Shown: positions 27,016 to 36,951 of the stretch, in pieces | How the letters are laid out: the number at the start of each line of letters is the position of its first letter | Position numbering within the stretch: position 1 is the stretch's first letter | NCBI RefSeq assembly: GCF_007670255.1 | Contig: NZ_SZVS01000002.1 | Coordinates: 1 to 64,000, forward strand | Reading direction: 5' to 3' | DNA: 64,000 bases | Source of the DNA: Paenarthrobacter nicotinovorans | GTDB taxonomy: Bacteria; Actinomycetota; Actinomycetes; Actinomycetales; Micrococcaceae | Made by a program: the position numbers and the translations under genes | Notes under the pieces: generated by a model | Databases searched by the model: none | Told to the model about the DNA's origin: nothing | The model's input: the letters and a program-made list of their open reading frames with translations, nothing else

Positions 27016-27846
27016 ATGAGCAACCGAATCGCATTCCTTGGCTGTGGATCCATGAACGAGGCCATCATGGGGGGCCTGCTCGCCGCGGGCACTGACCCCT
27101 CGGACATCGTCGCGACGGTCCGCAGGGCGGAGCGTGCCGAAGAACTCGCCCAGCGCCACGGCGTGACGGCGATCGCCGGTGAGGAAGAGCCCGACAACAA
27201 CAAGTTGGCCACCAAGGGCTCCGGCATGGTCATTCTGGGCGTCAAGCCGGTGGGCATCCTGGAACTGGCCCGGGAGATCAGCCCTGCCTTGGCGAAGGAC
27301 ACCATCGTGGTGAGCGTCGCGGCGGCCGTCTCCATCGCGCAGCTGGAAGCGGCACTGCCGGAAGGCCAGCCGGTGATCCGCACCATGCCGAACACACCCG
27401 CCCGGCTTGGCCGCGGCGTCGTATCCGTTTCGCCGGGGACCCATTGCACTCCGGAACAGCTTGAGAGTGTCAAGACGGCGCTGGCCGGCGCCGGCAAGGT
27501 CGTGGAGATCCCCGAAGAGCAGGTGGACGCGTTGTCTGCCATCAGCGGTTCGGGCCCGGCCTACGCGTTCTACCTCGCCGAGGCCATGGCGGCAGCGGGC
27601 GTGAAGCTTGGTTTGGACGAAGAACTGTCCGTCATGCTCGCCCGTGAAACAGTGGCGGGCGCTGGCTTCATGCTGGCCGAACCGGGCGCGGATCCGCATG
27701 CCCTCCGCGTCGCCGTCACCAGCCCCAACGGCACTACCGAACGAGCCATCGCTGCGTTCGACGACGGCGGGATCCCCGGGATCATTGCCGACGGTGCCAG
27801 GGCCGCAGCGGCCCGCGCAGCCGAAATCACCCAGCAGCTCGGCTAG
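27016..27846 (+). CDS. proC: Pyrroline-5-carboxylate reductase
   Basis: Last step of proline synthesis: NAD(P)H reduction of pyrroline-5-carboxylate. 276 residues. Rossmann motif IAFLGCGSMNEAIMGGLL at the N-terminus; VIRTMPNTPARLGRGV mid-protein; the dimerisation domain has SAISGSGPAYAFYLAEAMA and VTSPNGTTERAI, the family signature. GGAG lies close to the ATG at 27016; a longer frame to 26932 is rejected because it lacks homology to the Rossmann start. Confidence 0.95.
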   Translation: MSNRIAFLGCGSMNEAIMGGLLAAGTDPSDIVATVRRAERAEELAQRHGVTAIAGEEEPDNNKLATKGSGMVILGVKPVGILELAREISPALAKDTIVVSVAAAVSIAQLEAALPEGQPVIRTMPNTPARLGRGVVSVSPGTHCTPEQLESVKTALAGAGKVVEIPEEQVDALSAISGSGPAYAFYLAEAMAAAGVKLGLDEELSVMLARETVAGAGFMLAEPGADPHALRVAVTSPNGTTERAIAAFDDGGIPGIIADGARAAAARAAEITQQLG

Positions 27847-27855
27847 TTTTTTGTT

Positions 27856-27896
27856 CAGCTAACGCCCTCAAAAGGGTGTCTTAAGGGCGTTGGCTG
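27856..27896. terminator. Bidirectional hairpin between proC and the TrkA-type gene
   Basis: CAGCTAACGCCCT pairs with AGGGCGTTGGCTG (one mismatch) between two convergent genes. A TTTTTT run precedes it on the plus strand; neither side has a strong T-tract after it. Confidence 0.5.
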
Positions 27897-27915
27897 TACA
27901 AGAACTCCATAGGGG

Positions 27916-28602
27916 TCAGGGGCGTGCGGCGAAGCGCTCCAGCAGGTCCACGTGTCCGGAGACGATCAACATGTCGTGGCCGGAGACTTTGGTTTCCGGC
28001 CGGGCGTAGGTGAAGTCCTCGCCAGGAGTCTTCACGCCCACAATGGTCACGCCGTACTTGGAACGGACCTTGGATTCTTCCAGCGTGAAGCCAACGGTCT
28101 CCTTGGGCGGGTACATCTTGACGATCGCGTAGTCGTCGTCGAACTCGATGAAGTCCAGCATGCGCCCGGAGACGAGGTGGGCTGCACGGACTCCAGCATC
28201 GGCCTCAGGGTAGATCACGTGGTTGGCGCCGATCCTGGTGAGGATCTTGCCGTGGGACGGGGTGATCGCCTTGACCCAGAGGTGCTGGATGCCCAGGTCC
28301 ACCAGGTTCACGGTGATGAGCACGGAGGACTCAATGGACGTGCCTACACCCACGACGGCGGAACTGAACTCCTGCGCGCCAAGCTGGCGGAGGGCATCGA
28401 TGTTGGTGGCATCGGCCTCAACAACATGGGTCAGCACCGGAGCCCATTTCTGGACCAGCGTACGGTCGCGCTCGATGGCCAGGACTTCGCGGCCCTGCTT
28501 GACCAATTGCTCGGCCGTTGCGGAGCCGAACCGGCCCAGGCCGATGACCAACACCGGGGCATTGTGTGCGGGGCGGTTGGCGGCCCCTGTGGAACTAGCC
28601 AA
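27916..28602 (-). CDS. Potassium uptake regulatory subunit, TrkA/KtrA type
   Basis: 228 residues. NAD(H)/nucleotide-binding RCK domain begins VLVIGLGRFGSATAEQL with the glycine loop, Glu/Asp at strand ends (IERD, VVEADATN). A TrkA_C domain follows (GFTLEESKVRSKYGVTIVGV and SGHDMLIVSGHVDLLERF). It is the cytosolic gate of the channel encoded just upstream. TTG at 28602 is chosen: GAGAGG lies seven bases before it, the residues before it do not belong to the fold, and it overlaps the TrkH-type stop by eight bases. Confidence 0.9.
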   Translation of the reverse strand: MASSTGAANRPAHNAPVLVIGLGRFGSATAEQLVKQGREVLAIERDRTLVQKWAPVLTHVVEADATNIDALRQLGAQEFSSAVVGVGTSIESSVLITVNLVDLGIQHLWVKAITPSHGKILTRIGANHVIYPEADAGVRAAHLVSGRMLDFIEFDDDYAIVKMYPPKETVGFTLEESKVRSKYGVTIVGVKTPGEDFTYARPETKVSGHDMLIVSGHVDLLERFAARP

Positions 28603-30028
28603 TGATTGGCCTCTCTTCCGGGTAGTGGAACAGCTGGCTGCGCTGGCGCAGTGCCAGCCCGGCTGCAAGGGTTACTGTGCCGACGCGTCCGGCGAACATC
28701 AGCGCTGTCAGGACATAAACGCCCGACGGCGGCAACTCGGCGCTGAGGTTCGTGCTCAGTCCGACCGTGGCGAAGGCGGAAATGGATTCAAAGAGCACCC
28801 GGTCCAGTGACGCTCCGCTGATGGAGAGCAACAGGAACGCTGCCACGGATACCAACGTGGCGCCGGCGACGATCACTGAGATGGCCACACGCATCGTGCC
28901 CTGCGGAATGGTGCGCCCGTACACCTTCACATCGGCGTCACCGCGGGCCTCTGCCATGATGGCCAGGAACATGACGGCGATGGTGGTCACCTTGATGCCG
29001 CCGGCCGTGGAGGCAGAGCCTCCGCCGGCAAACATGAGGGCGTCGGTGAGCAGCATAGTGGTGGACTCCATGTGGTTCTGGTCCACCAGGTTGAAGCCGC
29101 CCGAACGCGTCATGACGGAGGCGAAGAGCGAGTGGATGATCTTATCGCCAAGGTTCATGTTGGCGATGGTCCGCACGTTGTCCCATTCCATCAGGGCCCA
29201 CAGGACGGTACCGGCTGCCAGCAGGATGAAGGAAACCTGGATGGTGAGCTTGGTGTGGAGGTTCCACTTTTTCCAGTTGAGCCCGTTCTGCTGGAGGACC
29301 ATCACCACGGGGAAGCCCAGGCTGCCGAGGAAGACACCGAGCATGAGGGGCACCAGGATCCAGAGGTCGGTTTCGTAGGGAACGATGCCATCGGAGTGGG
29401 GCGTGAATCCAGCGTTGTTAAAGGCTGAGATGGAGTAGAACACGCCGTGCCATACTGCCTGCCAGAAGTCTTCGCCCAGCACGATGAAGCGCGGAATCAG
29501 TGCCAGCGCGAGGGCTCCTTCAATGACCACGGAAGTCGTGATGACGATCCGGAGCAGGGTACCGACTTCACCAAGGCGGCCGGCGTTGTTCATGGCTTCC
29601 TGGGCGATGAGCTTGCCGCGAACGCCAAGGCGCTTGCTGACCATGAGCGCCAGCAGCGAGGCGAGGGTCAGGGTGCCCAAACCACCCACGAAGATGCCCA
29701 CCAGAATCACGAGCTGGCCGAAGAACGTCCAGTGGGTTGCCGTGGAGACCACGGTCAGGCCGGTGACGCAGACACTCGATACGGCTGTGAACATGGCCTG
29801 GTGCAGCGGCGTCACAGTCCCTTCCGTTGACGCTGCCGGCAGGGAAAGCAATCCAGTGAAGAACAGGATGACCACGGCGAACACAGTCAACGCCAAACGC
29901 GCCGGTGAGGTGTTGGCAATGTTGTCGATGAAGTCGCGCACACGGGTGAAGATCCAGAGACCTTCACGCTCCTGCTGGTTGGGTTGCCAGTTGGTCGGGC
30001 TGGTGGACCGCGACTGGCTGTGGGACAT
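28595..30028 (-). CDS. Potassium uptake channel subunit, TrkH/KtrB type
   Basis: 477 residues with four pore motifs in order: SSVCVTGLTV, SAFNNAGFTP, MTRSGGFNLV and FATVGLSTNL, the K+ selectivity filters of the TrkH/KtrB family. About eight to ten membrane helices; a cytosolic N-terminus with WIFTRVRDFIDNI. Start at 30028 after AAGGAAGAG; a longer frame to 30052 is less likely. Works with the RCK subunit it overlaps. Divergent from acuC with about 100 bases between. Confidence 0.93.
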   Translation of the reverse strand: MSHSQSRSTSPTNWQPNQQEREGLWIFTRVRDFIDNIANTSPARLALTVFAVVILFFTGLLSLPAASTEGTVTPLHQAMFTAVSSVCVTGLTVVSTATHWTFFGQLVILVGIFVGGLGTLTLASLLALMVSKRLGVRGKLIAQEAMNNAGRLGEVGTLLRIVITTSVVIEGALALALIPRFIVLGEDFWQAVWHGVFYSISAFNNAGFTPHSDGIVPYETDLWILVPLMLGVFLGSLGFPVVMVLQQNGLNWKKWNLHTKLTIQVSFILLAAGTVLWALMEWDNVRTIANMNLGDKIIHSLFASVMTRSGGFNLVDQNHMESTTMLLTDALMFAGGGSASTAGGIKVTTIAVMFLAIMAEARGDADVKVYGRTIPQGTMRVAISVIVAGATLVSVAAFLLLSISGASLDRVLFESISAFATVGLSTNLSAELPPSGVYVLTALMFAGRVGTVTLAAGLALRQRSQLFHYPEERPIIG

Positions 30029-30131
30029 GGCGCTCTTCCTTGGTTGAAACAAGCTTTCCTGAGTAGTAAACCACTATTCGCGCGCGTAACCGGGGCGTTG
30101 GGCTGTTCCAGCCTCAGGTAGCCTGTTCTGG

Positions 30132-31358
30132 ATGAACTCCACGCTTGGAACAACTGCTTCCAGCATTACGCGCTCCGCACTGCCAACGACGGTGGTGTGG
30201 GATCCAGCCATGACTGCCTACAATTTCGGTCCGGGCCATCCCATGGCGCCGCAGAGGCTTGAACTGACAGCCCGCCTTGCCCAATCCCTGGGCCTCTTCG
30301 ATCACCAGCATGTGGCGGTGGAGGCACCCGGCCTGGCAACCGACGTCGAACTTTTTACCGTCCACAGCCGCGAGTACGTTGAGGCGGTCCGGCGGGTCAG
30401 CAACGACCCAAGCCGCCCGGAGGAAGACCGCGGGCTGGGGACCGAGGACGATCCTGCGTTCGCGGGAATGCACGAGGCCAGCGCCAGGCTGGCCGGCGGT
30501 TCCCTGCTGGCGGCGGACACCGTCCTGTCCGGCCGGGCGGTGCGTGCGGTCAACTTCAGCGGCGGCATGCACCACGCCGCACGTGACCGGGCGAGCGGAT
30601 TCTGCGTCTACAACGACGTCGCGATGGCCATCCAGAGACTGCTCGACGGTGGTGTGCAGCGCGTGGTGAGCATCGACGTCGACGCCCATCACGGCGACGG
30701 GACGCAGGGCATTTTCTGGAACGATCCCCGCGTCATGACCATCAGCCTCCACGAAACCGGCCTGACCCTGTTCCCTGGGACGGGCTTTGCCAACGAAACC
30801 GGTGGTCCTGACGCGCCGGGGACCGCGGTGAACGTCGCGCTTCCCACTTTCACGGGGGACGCGGCATGGTTGCGCGCGTTCCATGCCGTGGTGCCCCAGC
30901 TGGTCGGCGCCTTCAAACCTGAAGTGATCGTCAGCCAGCACGGTTGCGATTCGCACCGGGACGACCCCCTGACGCACCTGAACCTCAGTGTCGACGGGCA
31001 GCGCGAGGCCGCCTCCGCCGTCGCCAGTTTGGCCGCCCGCTACTGCGACAACCGTTGGATCGCCACAGGCGGCGGCGGGTACGACGTCACGGGCGTGGTG
31101 CCGAGGGCCTGGAGCCACCTGATCGGGATGGTGACCCAGCGGCCGGTGGCGCTGAGCCTTCCCGTGCCGGAAGCGTGGCGGACGTACGTCAAGGAAAGCT
31201 ACGGTGTGTGGGCTCCTGAAAAGATGGGCGACGACGTCGACGTCTGGTGGCGCTCCTGGGAAGTTGGCTACGATCCCGCGGACGAAGTTGACCGGACGGT
31301 CATCGCGACGCGCAAGGAGATTTTCCCGCTGTACGGCCTGGACCCTTGGTTCGACTGA
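30132..31358 (+). CDS. acuC: Class II histone deacetylase-like protein AcuC
   Basis: 408 residues, zinc-dependent deacetylase/arginase fold. GPGHPMAPQRLELT opens the domain; FSGGMHHAARDRASGFCVYN contains the tandem His147-His148; IDVDAHHGDGT (181-191) has the zinc-binding Asp and His. In Bacillus AcuC removes acetyl groups from acetyl-CoA synthetase, and an acs gene is in this window 27 kb away. The C-terminal 80 residues have WRSWEVGYDPADEVDRTVIA, usual for actinobacterial AcuC. Located immediately upstream of a small ArsR regulator. Confidence 0.9.
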   Translation: MNSTLGTTASSITRSALPTTVVWDPAMTAYNFGPGHPMAPQRLELTARLAQSLGLFDHQHVAVEAPGLATDVELFTVHSREYVEAVRRVSNDPSRPEEDRGLGTEDDPAFAGMHEASARLAGGSLLAADTVLSGRAVRAVNFSGGMHHAARDRASGFCVYNDVAMAIQRLLDGGVQRVVSIDVDAHHGDGTQGIFWNDPRVMTISLHETGLTLFPGTGFANETGGPDAPGTAVNVALPTFTGDAAWLRAFHAVVPQLVGAFKPEVIVSQHGCDSHRDDPLTHLNLSVDGQREAASAVASLAARYCDNRWIATGGGGYDVTGVVPRAWSHLIGMVTQRPVALSLPVPEAWRTYVKESYGVWAPEKMGDDVDVWWRSWEVGYDPADEVDRTVIATRKEIFPLYGLDPWFD

Positions 31359-31424
31359 AACCTGCACGAAAGCACAAGGAAACAAGGGATGCCAAGTGGC
31401 GTATATGTCGCTAGGGTGTAAGGC

Positions 31425-31949
31425 ATGGTGACTGACGACGTATTTGCCGTCATAGCTGAGGCAACCAGGCGCGACATCCTGGTTTCCCTCCGCTCTGGGG
31501 ATAAGGCTGTAGGCGAACTGGTGGAAGAACTGGCTGCGAGCCAGCCCACCATCTCCAAGCATCTGAAGGTGCTGCGCGAGGCCGACCTCGTCAGCATGCG
31601 CGCGCAGGGCCAGAAGCGGTTCTATGCGCTCAATCCCAAGCCGCTCGCCGGCGTCGCGAACTGGCTTGAGACGTTCGACGTCGGACCGGCCGCTCCCGCC
31701 GCCGTCGCCCCGGCAGTGCCGTCCCCGGCTGTGGAACCCGTCGCTGAATCGCCAACGCTGCCCGAAGCCATCAACCAGGCCGCGAAGGTCCACGCAAGCG
31801 ATACCGCCGTCGTACTGGACCCGGCGTCGGACGATACCGTTCCGCAGCAGATCGGCCGCACGGTCGGCCGGGCAGCCACCAAGGCTGCCGATCTGTTGGC
31901 GAACCTTCCCAACCTGCCCAATCTGCCCAAGTTCGGGCGCAAGCGTTAA
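31425..31949 (+). CDS. ArsR-family winged-helix regulator with Pro/Ala tail
   Basis: 174 residues. The helix-turn-helix is residues 1-85: FAVIAEATRRDILVSLRSGD, LAASQPTISKHLKVLREADL and the wing QKRFYALNP. No cysteine metal site. The rest is Ala/Pro-rich and ends in NLPNLPNLPKFGRKR, a short repeat unusual for ArsR proteins. GTAAGG precedes the ATG. It sits between acuC and gdhA in the same direction; its targets are unknown. Confidence 0.85.
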   Translation: MVTDDVFAVIAEATRRDILVSLRSGDKAVGELVEELAASQPTISKHLKVLREADLVSMRAQGQKRFYALNPKPLAGVANWLETFDVGPAAPAAVAPAVPSPAVEPVAESPTLPEAINQAAKVHASDTAVVLDPASDDTVPQQIGRTVGRAATKAADLLANLPNLPNLPKFGRKR

Positions 31950-31961
31950 CCTCCGGAATTG

Positions 31962-31977
31962 CGTGACGCTTGTCACA
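31962..31977. promoter_or_regulatory. CRP/GlxR-type site upstream of gdhA
   Basis: CGTGACGCTTGTCACA fits TGTGA-N6-TCACA with one mismatch in 16 bases. It is about 176 bases upstream of gdhA. In Corynebacterium the cAMP-responsive GlxR binds the gdh promoter, so the placement is sensible. Confidence 0.5.
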
Positions 31978-32020
31978 TTGTGATGTCTTGTCGTCCAGCT
32001 GTTCCTTGACTTGCCGGTGA

Positions 32021-33490
<1,470 letters not shown>

Positions 33491-33502
33491 CGCCCATGGC
33501 AC

Positions 33503-33567
33503 CCAAGTAGGGGACAGCTCCTGTCGCAATGAGCAGTCATTGCGACAGGAACTGTCCCCTACTTTGG
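33503..33567. repeat. REP-like hairpin, copy A1
   Basis: 65-base inverted repeat: CCAAGTAGGGGACAG … CTGTCCCCTACTTTGG outer arms and CCTGTCGCAATGA/TCATTGCGACAGG inner arms, loop GCAG. It ends exactly at the first base before the lldD stop codon and begins 12 bases after that of gdhA. A second copy is at 42871. Confidence 0.85.
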
Positions 33568-34899
33568 TTAGCGCTGGAGCAGCCGCACGTGGTCCGGGTT
33601 CAGGTCCGCGACCTTGCTGACGCCCAGGAGCGCCATGGTCCGGGTCATGTCCTTTTCCAGGATCTGTATTGTCCGGTCCACGCCCTCGCGACCGCCGGCC
33701 ATCAATCCGTAGAGGTAGGCGCGGCCGATCAGCGCGAAATCTGCGCCCAATGCCAGAGCTGCCACGATGTCCGCGCCGCTCATGATGCCAGTGTCCAGGA
33801 TGACATCGGCGTTGCTGTTGTCCGCCTGGAGAGCCCCGGTGACCTCCGGCAGCAGGTGGAAGGGGATGGGTGCACGGTCCAGCTGGCGGCCACCATGGTT
33901 CGACAGGATGATGCTGTCGGCGCCGTGGTCAACAACGCGCCGGGCGTCCTCCACGGTCTGGATGCCCTTGACCACCAGCTTGCCCTTCCAGATTTCGCGC
34001 AGCCAGTCCAGGTCCTCATAGGTCAGGGTGGGGTCGAACATGGAGTTGATCAGGTCGGCCACGGTCCCGGTGTAACGCGAGAGGGAAGCGAACGTCAGTG
34101 GTTCGTGCGTCAGGAAGTTGAACCACCACGCCGGGCGGTAGGAGGCATCCAGGACAGTCTTCACGGTAAGGGCAGGCGGGATGGTCATGCCGTTGCGTAC
34201 GTCGCGGAGGCGCGCACCGGCGACGGCGGTGTCCACGGTGACCATAAGGGTGTCGTTGCCGGCCTTTGCGGCGCGTTCGATCAATTCCAGCGAGCGGTCG
34301 CGGTCGGTCCACAGGTACAACTGGAACCAGTTGCGGCCGTTCGGAGCGGCCGTTGCAACGTCCTCGATGGAGGCGGTGCCCATGGTGGACAGCGTGTACG
34401 GGATTCCGGCGGCTTCAGCGGCCTGCGAGCCGGCATATTCGCCCTCGGACTGCATCATCCGGGTAAAGCCGGTAGGTGCAATGCCGAACGGAAGCCTGGA
34501 TTCCTTGCCGAGAATGTCCGTGCGGAGGTCGATCCTGGACACGTCCCGCAGGATGCCCGGCCGGAATTCGATGTCCTGGAAGGCCTGGCGTGCCCGGCGA
34601 AGAGTGATCTCTTCTTCTGCGGCGCCATCTGTGTAGTCGAACGGCGCTTTTGGTGTGCGGCGCTTGGCGATGTCGCGCAATTCCCAGATGGTGCTGGCGC
34701 GCCTGAGCCGTGCGGCTTTGCTGAATTCGGGCTTCTTGAACTGCATGAGCGGCGCGAGGTCGGAGACTTTGGGAACCCGGCGCTTCAGGGCCGGGGGCTG
34801 CACGACGGCGGGTCGCGGCTGGGGCGGCCGGGTCACGTTTTCGTCGCTCCCGGCGTTGGCGGGCGCGGCCGTGATCTTGGGATCGAGGGTGTCGGTCAT
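33568..34899 (-). CDS. lldD: FMN-dependent L-lactate dehydrogenase
   Basis: 443 residues of the alpha-hydroxy-acid oxidase family, oxidising L-lactate to pyruvate with electrons to the respiratory chain. [11 protein letters not shown] (FMN and substrate Tyr89), [17 protein letters not shown], Lys311 in LVVKGI, and SNHGGRQLD with the catalytic base His335. An extra N-terminus of about 45 Pro/Ala-rich residues precedes the fold; whether it is used is open, but AAGGGAG lies before the ATG at 34899. Divergent from lldR; the 78-base gap contains two operators. Confidence 0.93.
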   Translation of the reverse strand: MTDTLDPKITAAPANAGSDENVTRPPQPRPAVVQPPALKRRVPKVSDLAPLMQFKKPEFSKAARLRRASTIWELRDIAKRRTPKAPFDYTDGAAEEEITLRRARQAFQDIEFRPGILRDVSRIDLRTDILGKESRLPFGIAPTGFTRMMQSEGEYAGSQAAEAAGIPYTLSTMGTASIEDVATAAPNGRNWFQLYLWTDRDRSLELIERAAKAGNDTLMVTVDTAVAGARLRDVRNGMTIPPALTVKTVLDASYRPAWWFNFLTHEPLTFASLSRYTGTVADLINSMFDPTLTYEDLDWLREIWKGKLVVKGIQTVEDARRVVDHGADSIILSNHGGRQLDRAPIPFHLLPEVTGALQADNSNADVILDTGIMSGADIVAALALGADFALIGRAYLYGLMAGGREGVDRTIQILEKDMTRTMALLGVSKVADLNPDHVRLLQR

Positions 34900-34920
34900 G
34901 CTGTTCTCCCTTGAATGCTG

Positions 34921-34960
34921 TGTGGTCTAACCACACTGTAATCCATGTGGTCGGACCACA
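34921..34960. promoter_or_regulatory. Two LldR/FadR-type operators
   Basis: TGTGGTCTAACCACA (34921-34935) and TGTGGTCGGACCACA (34946-34960) are each perfect 6-bp inverted repeats with the FadR-subfamily core TGGTC-N-ACCA, spaced 25 bases centre to centre between divergent lldD and lldR. They are the likely sites of the adjacent regulator. Confidence 0.82.
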
Positions 34961-34977
34961 TCAACTAGTATTCCGGT

Positions 34978-35724
34978 ATGCGAACGCACGAACTTGTCCT
35001 GCAATGGATCGAGAAGCAGCTCTCCGATGGAGACCTCGTCCTGGGTGGCCGCCTGCCCGGGGAGCGGACCATGGCTGAGCAGCTGCAGGTATCGCGGACC
35101 TCCGTGCGCGAGGCAGTGAGGATCCTCGAAGCCATGGGTGTGGTGCGCGCCGGCGTGGGTTCCGGCAAGGATGCCGGGACCATTGTCATCGCTGAGCCGG
35201 GATCGGCGTTGGGTTCAACCCTTCGGCTGCATGTGGCAACCCGCCATCTTCCCGTGGCCGACATCGTGGAGACCCGCGTCCTGCTGGAATCCTGGGCGGC
35301 GGCGCGCGCCAGAGTGGGCGTACCCGCGCTGGGGGAGGCCGCGGAACTGCTGGACCGGATGGACACGACGCAGGACATTGGGACCTTCCTGGCCCTCGAT
35401 GCCCGCTTCCATGTTGCCCTGGCGGAGGCGGCAGGCAACGCGGTGGTCAGCGCAATGATGGCCTCGCTGCGTGGCGCGATCGAAAACTACGCGGGCGAAC
35501 TGACGGAAAACCTGCCTGATTGGCACGCGACCTGCGCCAGGCTGCGGCTCGAACACCGCGCCATCCTCGCCGCCGTGAACAGCAACGACGGCGGCAAAGC
35601 CGCTGAGCTGGTGGCAGCCCACATCCAAGGCTTCTACAAGGAGGCAGGACTGGGCTCATCCCACGCGTCCTGGAGCAACGCGGGGTCACTTATGGCCCAT
35701 GGAAGCCCTCCGAAGGGGCCATAA
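34978..35724 (+). CDS. lldR: GntR/FadR-family regulator, probable lactate regulator LldR
   Basis: 248 residues. N-terminal GntR helix-turn-helix: GGRLPGERTMAEQLQVSRTS then VREAVRILEAMG (about 22-55). The C-terminal FCD domain contains VETRVLLESWAAARARVG, FLALDARFHVALAEAAGNA and EHRAILAAVNSNDGGKAAEL, with the metal-binding Asp and His. Acts on lldD. The 3' end is odd: the last 16 codons and the stop lie inside a long hairpin repeat (35674-35740), so the tail SWSNAGSLMAHGSPPKGP is repeat-derived and probably not part of the fold. Confidence 0.9.
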   Translation: MRTHELVLQWIEKQLSDGDLVLGGRLPGERTMAEQLQVSRTSVREAVRILEAMGVVRAGVGSGKDAGTIVIAEPGSALGSTLRLHVATRHLPVADIVETRVLLESWAAARARVGVPALGEAAELLDRMDTTQDIGTFLALDARFHVALAEAAGNAVVSAMMASLRGAIENYAGELTENLPDWHATCARLRLEHRAILAAVNSNDGGKAAELVAAHIQGFYKEAGLGSSHASWSNAGSLMAHGSPPKGP

Positions 35725-35740
35725 GTGACCCCGCGTTGCT
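35674..35740. repeat. REP-like hairpin B at the lldR/lacI junction
   Basis: Perfect 25-bp arms (AGCAACGCGGGGTCACTTAT… and complement) with a 17-base loop, followed by TTTT at 35740-35743. The lldR stop is in the second arm and the convergent LacI-gene stop begins at 35744. It probably terminates lldR transcription. Confidence 0.85.
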
Positions 35741-35743
35741 TTT

Positions 35744-36772
35744 CTAGGCGGGTTTGAGGGCCGGGGCGGCGGTGCTTTTGCGGATTTCCATGCGCGGTGA
35801 GAATTCGTCCTGTGCCTGGCTTGGGGCTGTGTCCGACTGTTGGATCTGTTCCCGCATCCGCCGCCACGCCAGGCTCCCGAGCTCGTTGATGGGCACGGCC
35901 GCCGTGGTCAGGGGAGGAGTGGTGTATTTGGCGAAGGGAATGTCGTCGAAACCCGTCACGGAAATGTCCTCCGGGACGCGGATTCCCCGCTCGTGCAGGC
36001 CGCTGAGCAGGCCCATGGCCACGAGGTCGTTGAAGGCAAGGATGCCCGTGGCGCCGCTGGCGATGATGGCGTCGGTGCATTCGTGGCCCGAATCAAAGTT
36101 GGAGCCGCCCGGGAGCATCTGCAGTTCGATCTCCGGGTGCTCCGCCCGGAACTGGTCCAAGCCAACCAGGCGTTGCCGGTTCGAAGCACTGTGCTCGGGG
36201 CCGGAGAGGAAGGCCAGTCGGCGGTGGCCGAGCGATACCAGGTGCTGCGCCAGTTCCTGGATGCCCTGGCCGTAGTCCACGCTAAGGCTCGGCGTGTTAG
36301 TGGCTACCGTGGTGCGGTTGATAAGGACCAGTGGATGCAGGGTTGGTGCCAGTTCCTCGAGCTCGGCATCGCCCATGCGGGGAGCGCAGAGCACCACGCC
36401 GTCGCAGCGCCGCCTGGCTTCTCCGGCCAGGATTGCTTCCTCACTGGTGACTTCCGAGGAGTCCGCGATGAGGACGCGGTACCCGTCCTGGGCCGCCGCG
36501 ATGCTGAGTCCCCGAAGGATGGCCTGGAAGGTTGGGTTGGCAAGGTCCGGGACGACGATGCCGATGGTGTCGGTCTTTCCCAGGGCCAGGCTTCGCCCGA
36601 CCGGGTTGGGTTGGTACTTGAGCTCAGCCGCGGCGGCGCGCACCCGTTCGGCGATACCGGGATCAACTGCGGCGTTACCGTTCATGACGCGTGAAACCGT
36701 TGCGTGTGAGACGCCGGCCTTCTCCGCGACGTCGGCAATACCAACGCGCCTGTTGGTGTTCCTGCGTGCCAT
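35744..36772 (-). CDS. LacI-family transcriptional regulator of the sugar-acid island
   Basis: 342 residues. Helix-turn-helix IADVAEKAGVSHATVSRVM then LKYQPNPVGRSLALGKTDTI as hinge, and a periplasmic-binding-protein-like effector domain (IGIVVPDLANPTFQAILRGL, LVLINRTTV, GVTGFDDIPFAKYTTPPLT in derived form). AAGGGG precedes the ATG. It is divergent from the Gfo/Idh gene; near-identical TGAGAAAACGCTTTCTCA-like sites lie at 36868, 46238, 46283 and 48547 in front of the operons of this island, so it is the likely repressor. The inducer is not evident. Confidence 0.9.
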   Translation of the reverse strand: MARRNTNRRVGIADVAEKAGVSHATVSRVMNGNAAVDPGIAERVRAAAAELKYQPNPVGRSLALGKTDTIGIVVPDLANPTFQAILRGLSIAAAQDGYRVLIADSSEVTSEEAILAGEARRRCDGVVLCAPRMGDAELEELAPTLHPLVLINRTTVATNTPSLSVDYGQGIQELAQHLVSLGHRRLAFLSGPEHSASNRQRLVGLDQFRAEHPEIELQMLPGGSNFDSGHECTDAIIASGATGILAFNDLVAMGLLSGLHERGIRVPEDISVTGFDDIPFAKYTTPPLTTAAVPINELGSLAWRRMREQIQQSDTAPSQAQDEFSPRMEIRKSTAAPALKPA

Positions 36773-36867
36773 GTGGCCCCTTCCCTTTGTTCGTCCCCCG
36801 AGTGCTTCGTCGTTGGCGCACTGGTTGACGTGACCACCAGAGTCTTGATAGAAAGCTTATAACCCTC

Positions 36868-36885
36868 TGAGAAAACGCTTTCTCA
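36868..36885. promoter_or_regulatory. LacI-type operator O1
   Basis: TGAGAAAACGCTTTCTCA, an 18-base near-perfect palindrome with the LacI-family central CG, 67 bases upstream of the Gfo/Idh gene and 95 bases upstream of the LacI gene. The AT-rich TATAAC at 36858 could be part of a promoter. Confidence 0.82.
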
Positions 36886-36951
36886 CATATTCTTCCACAC
36901 GTATCCGGGCCGTCAAGCGGTTCACTCCTGCCTTTTGAAAGGGGCACAATC

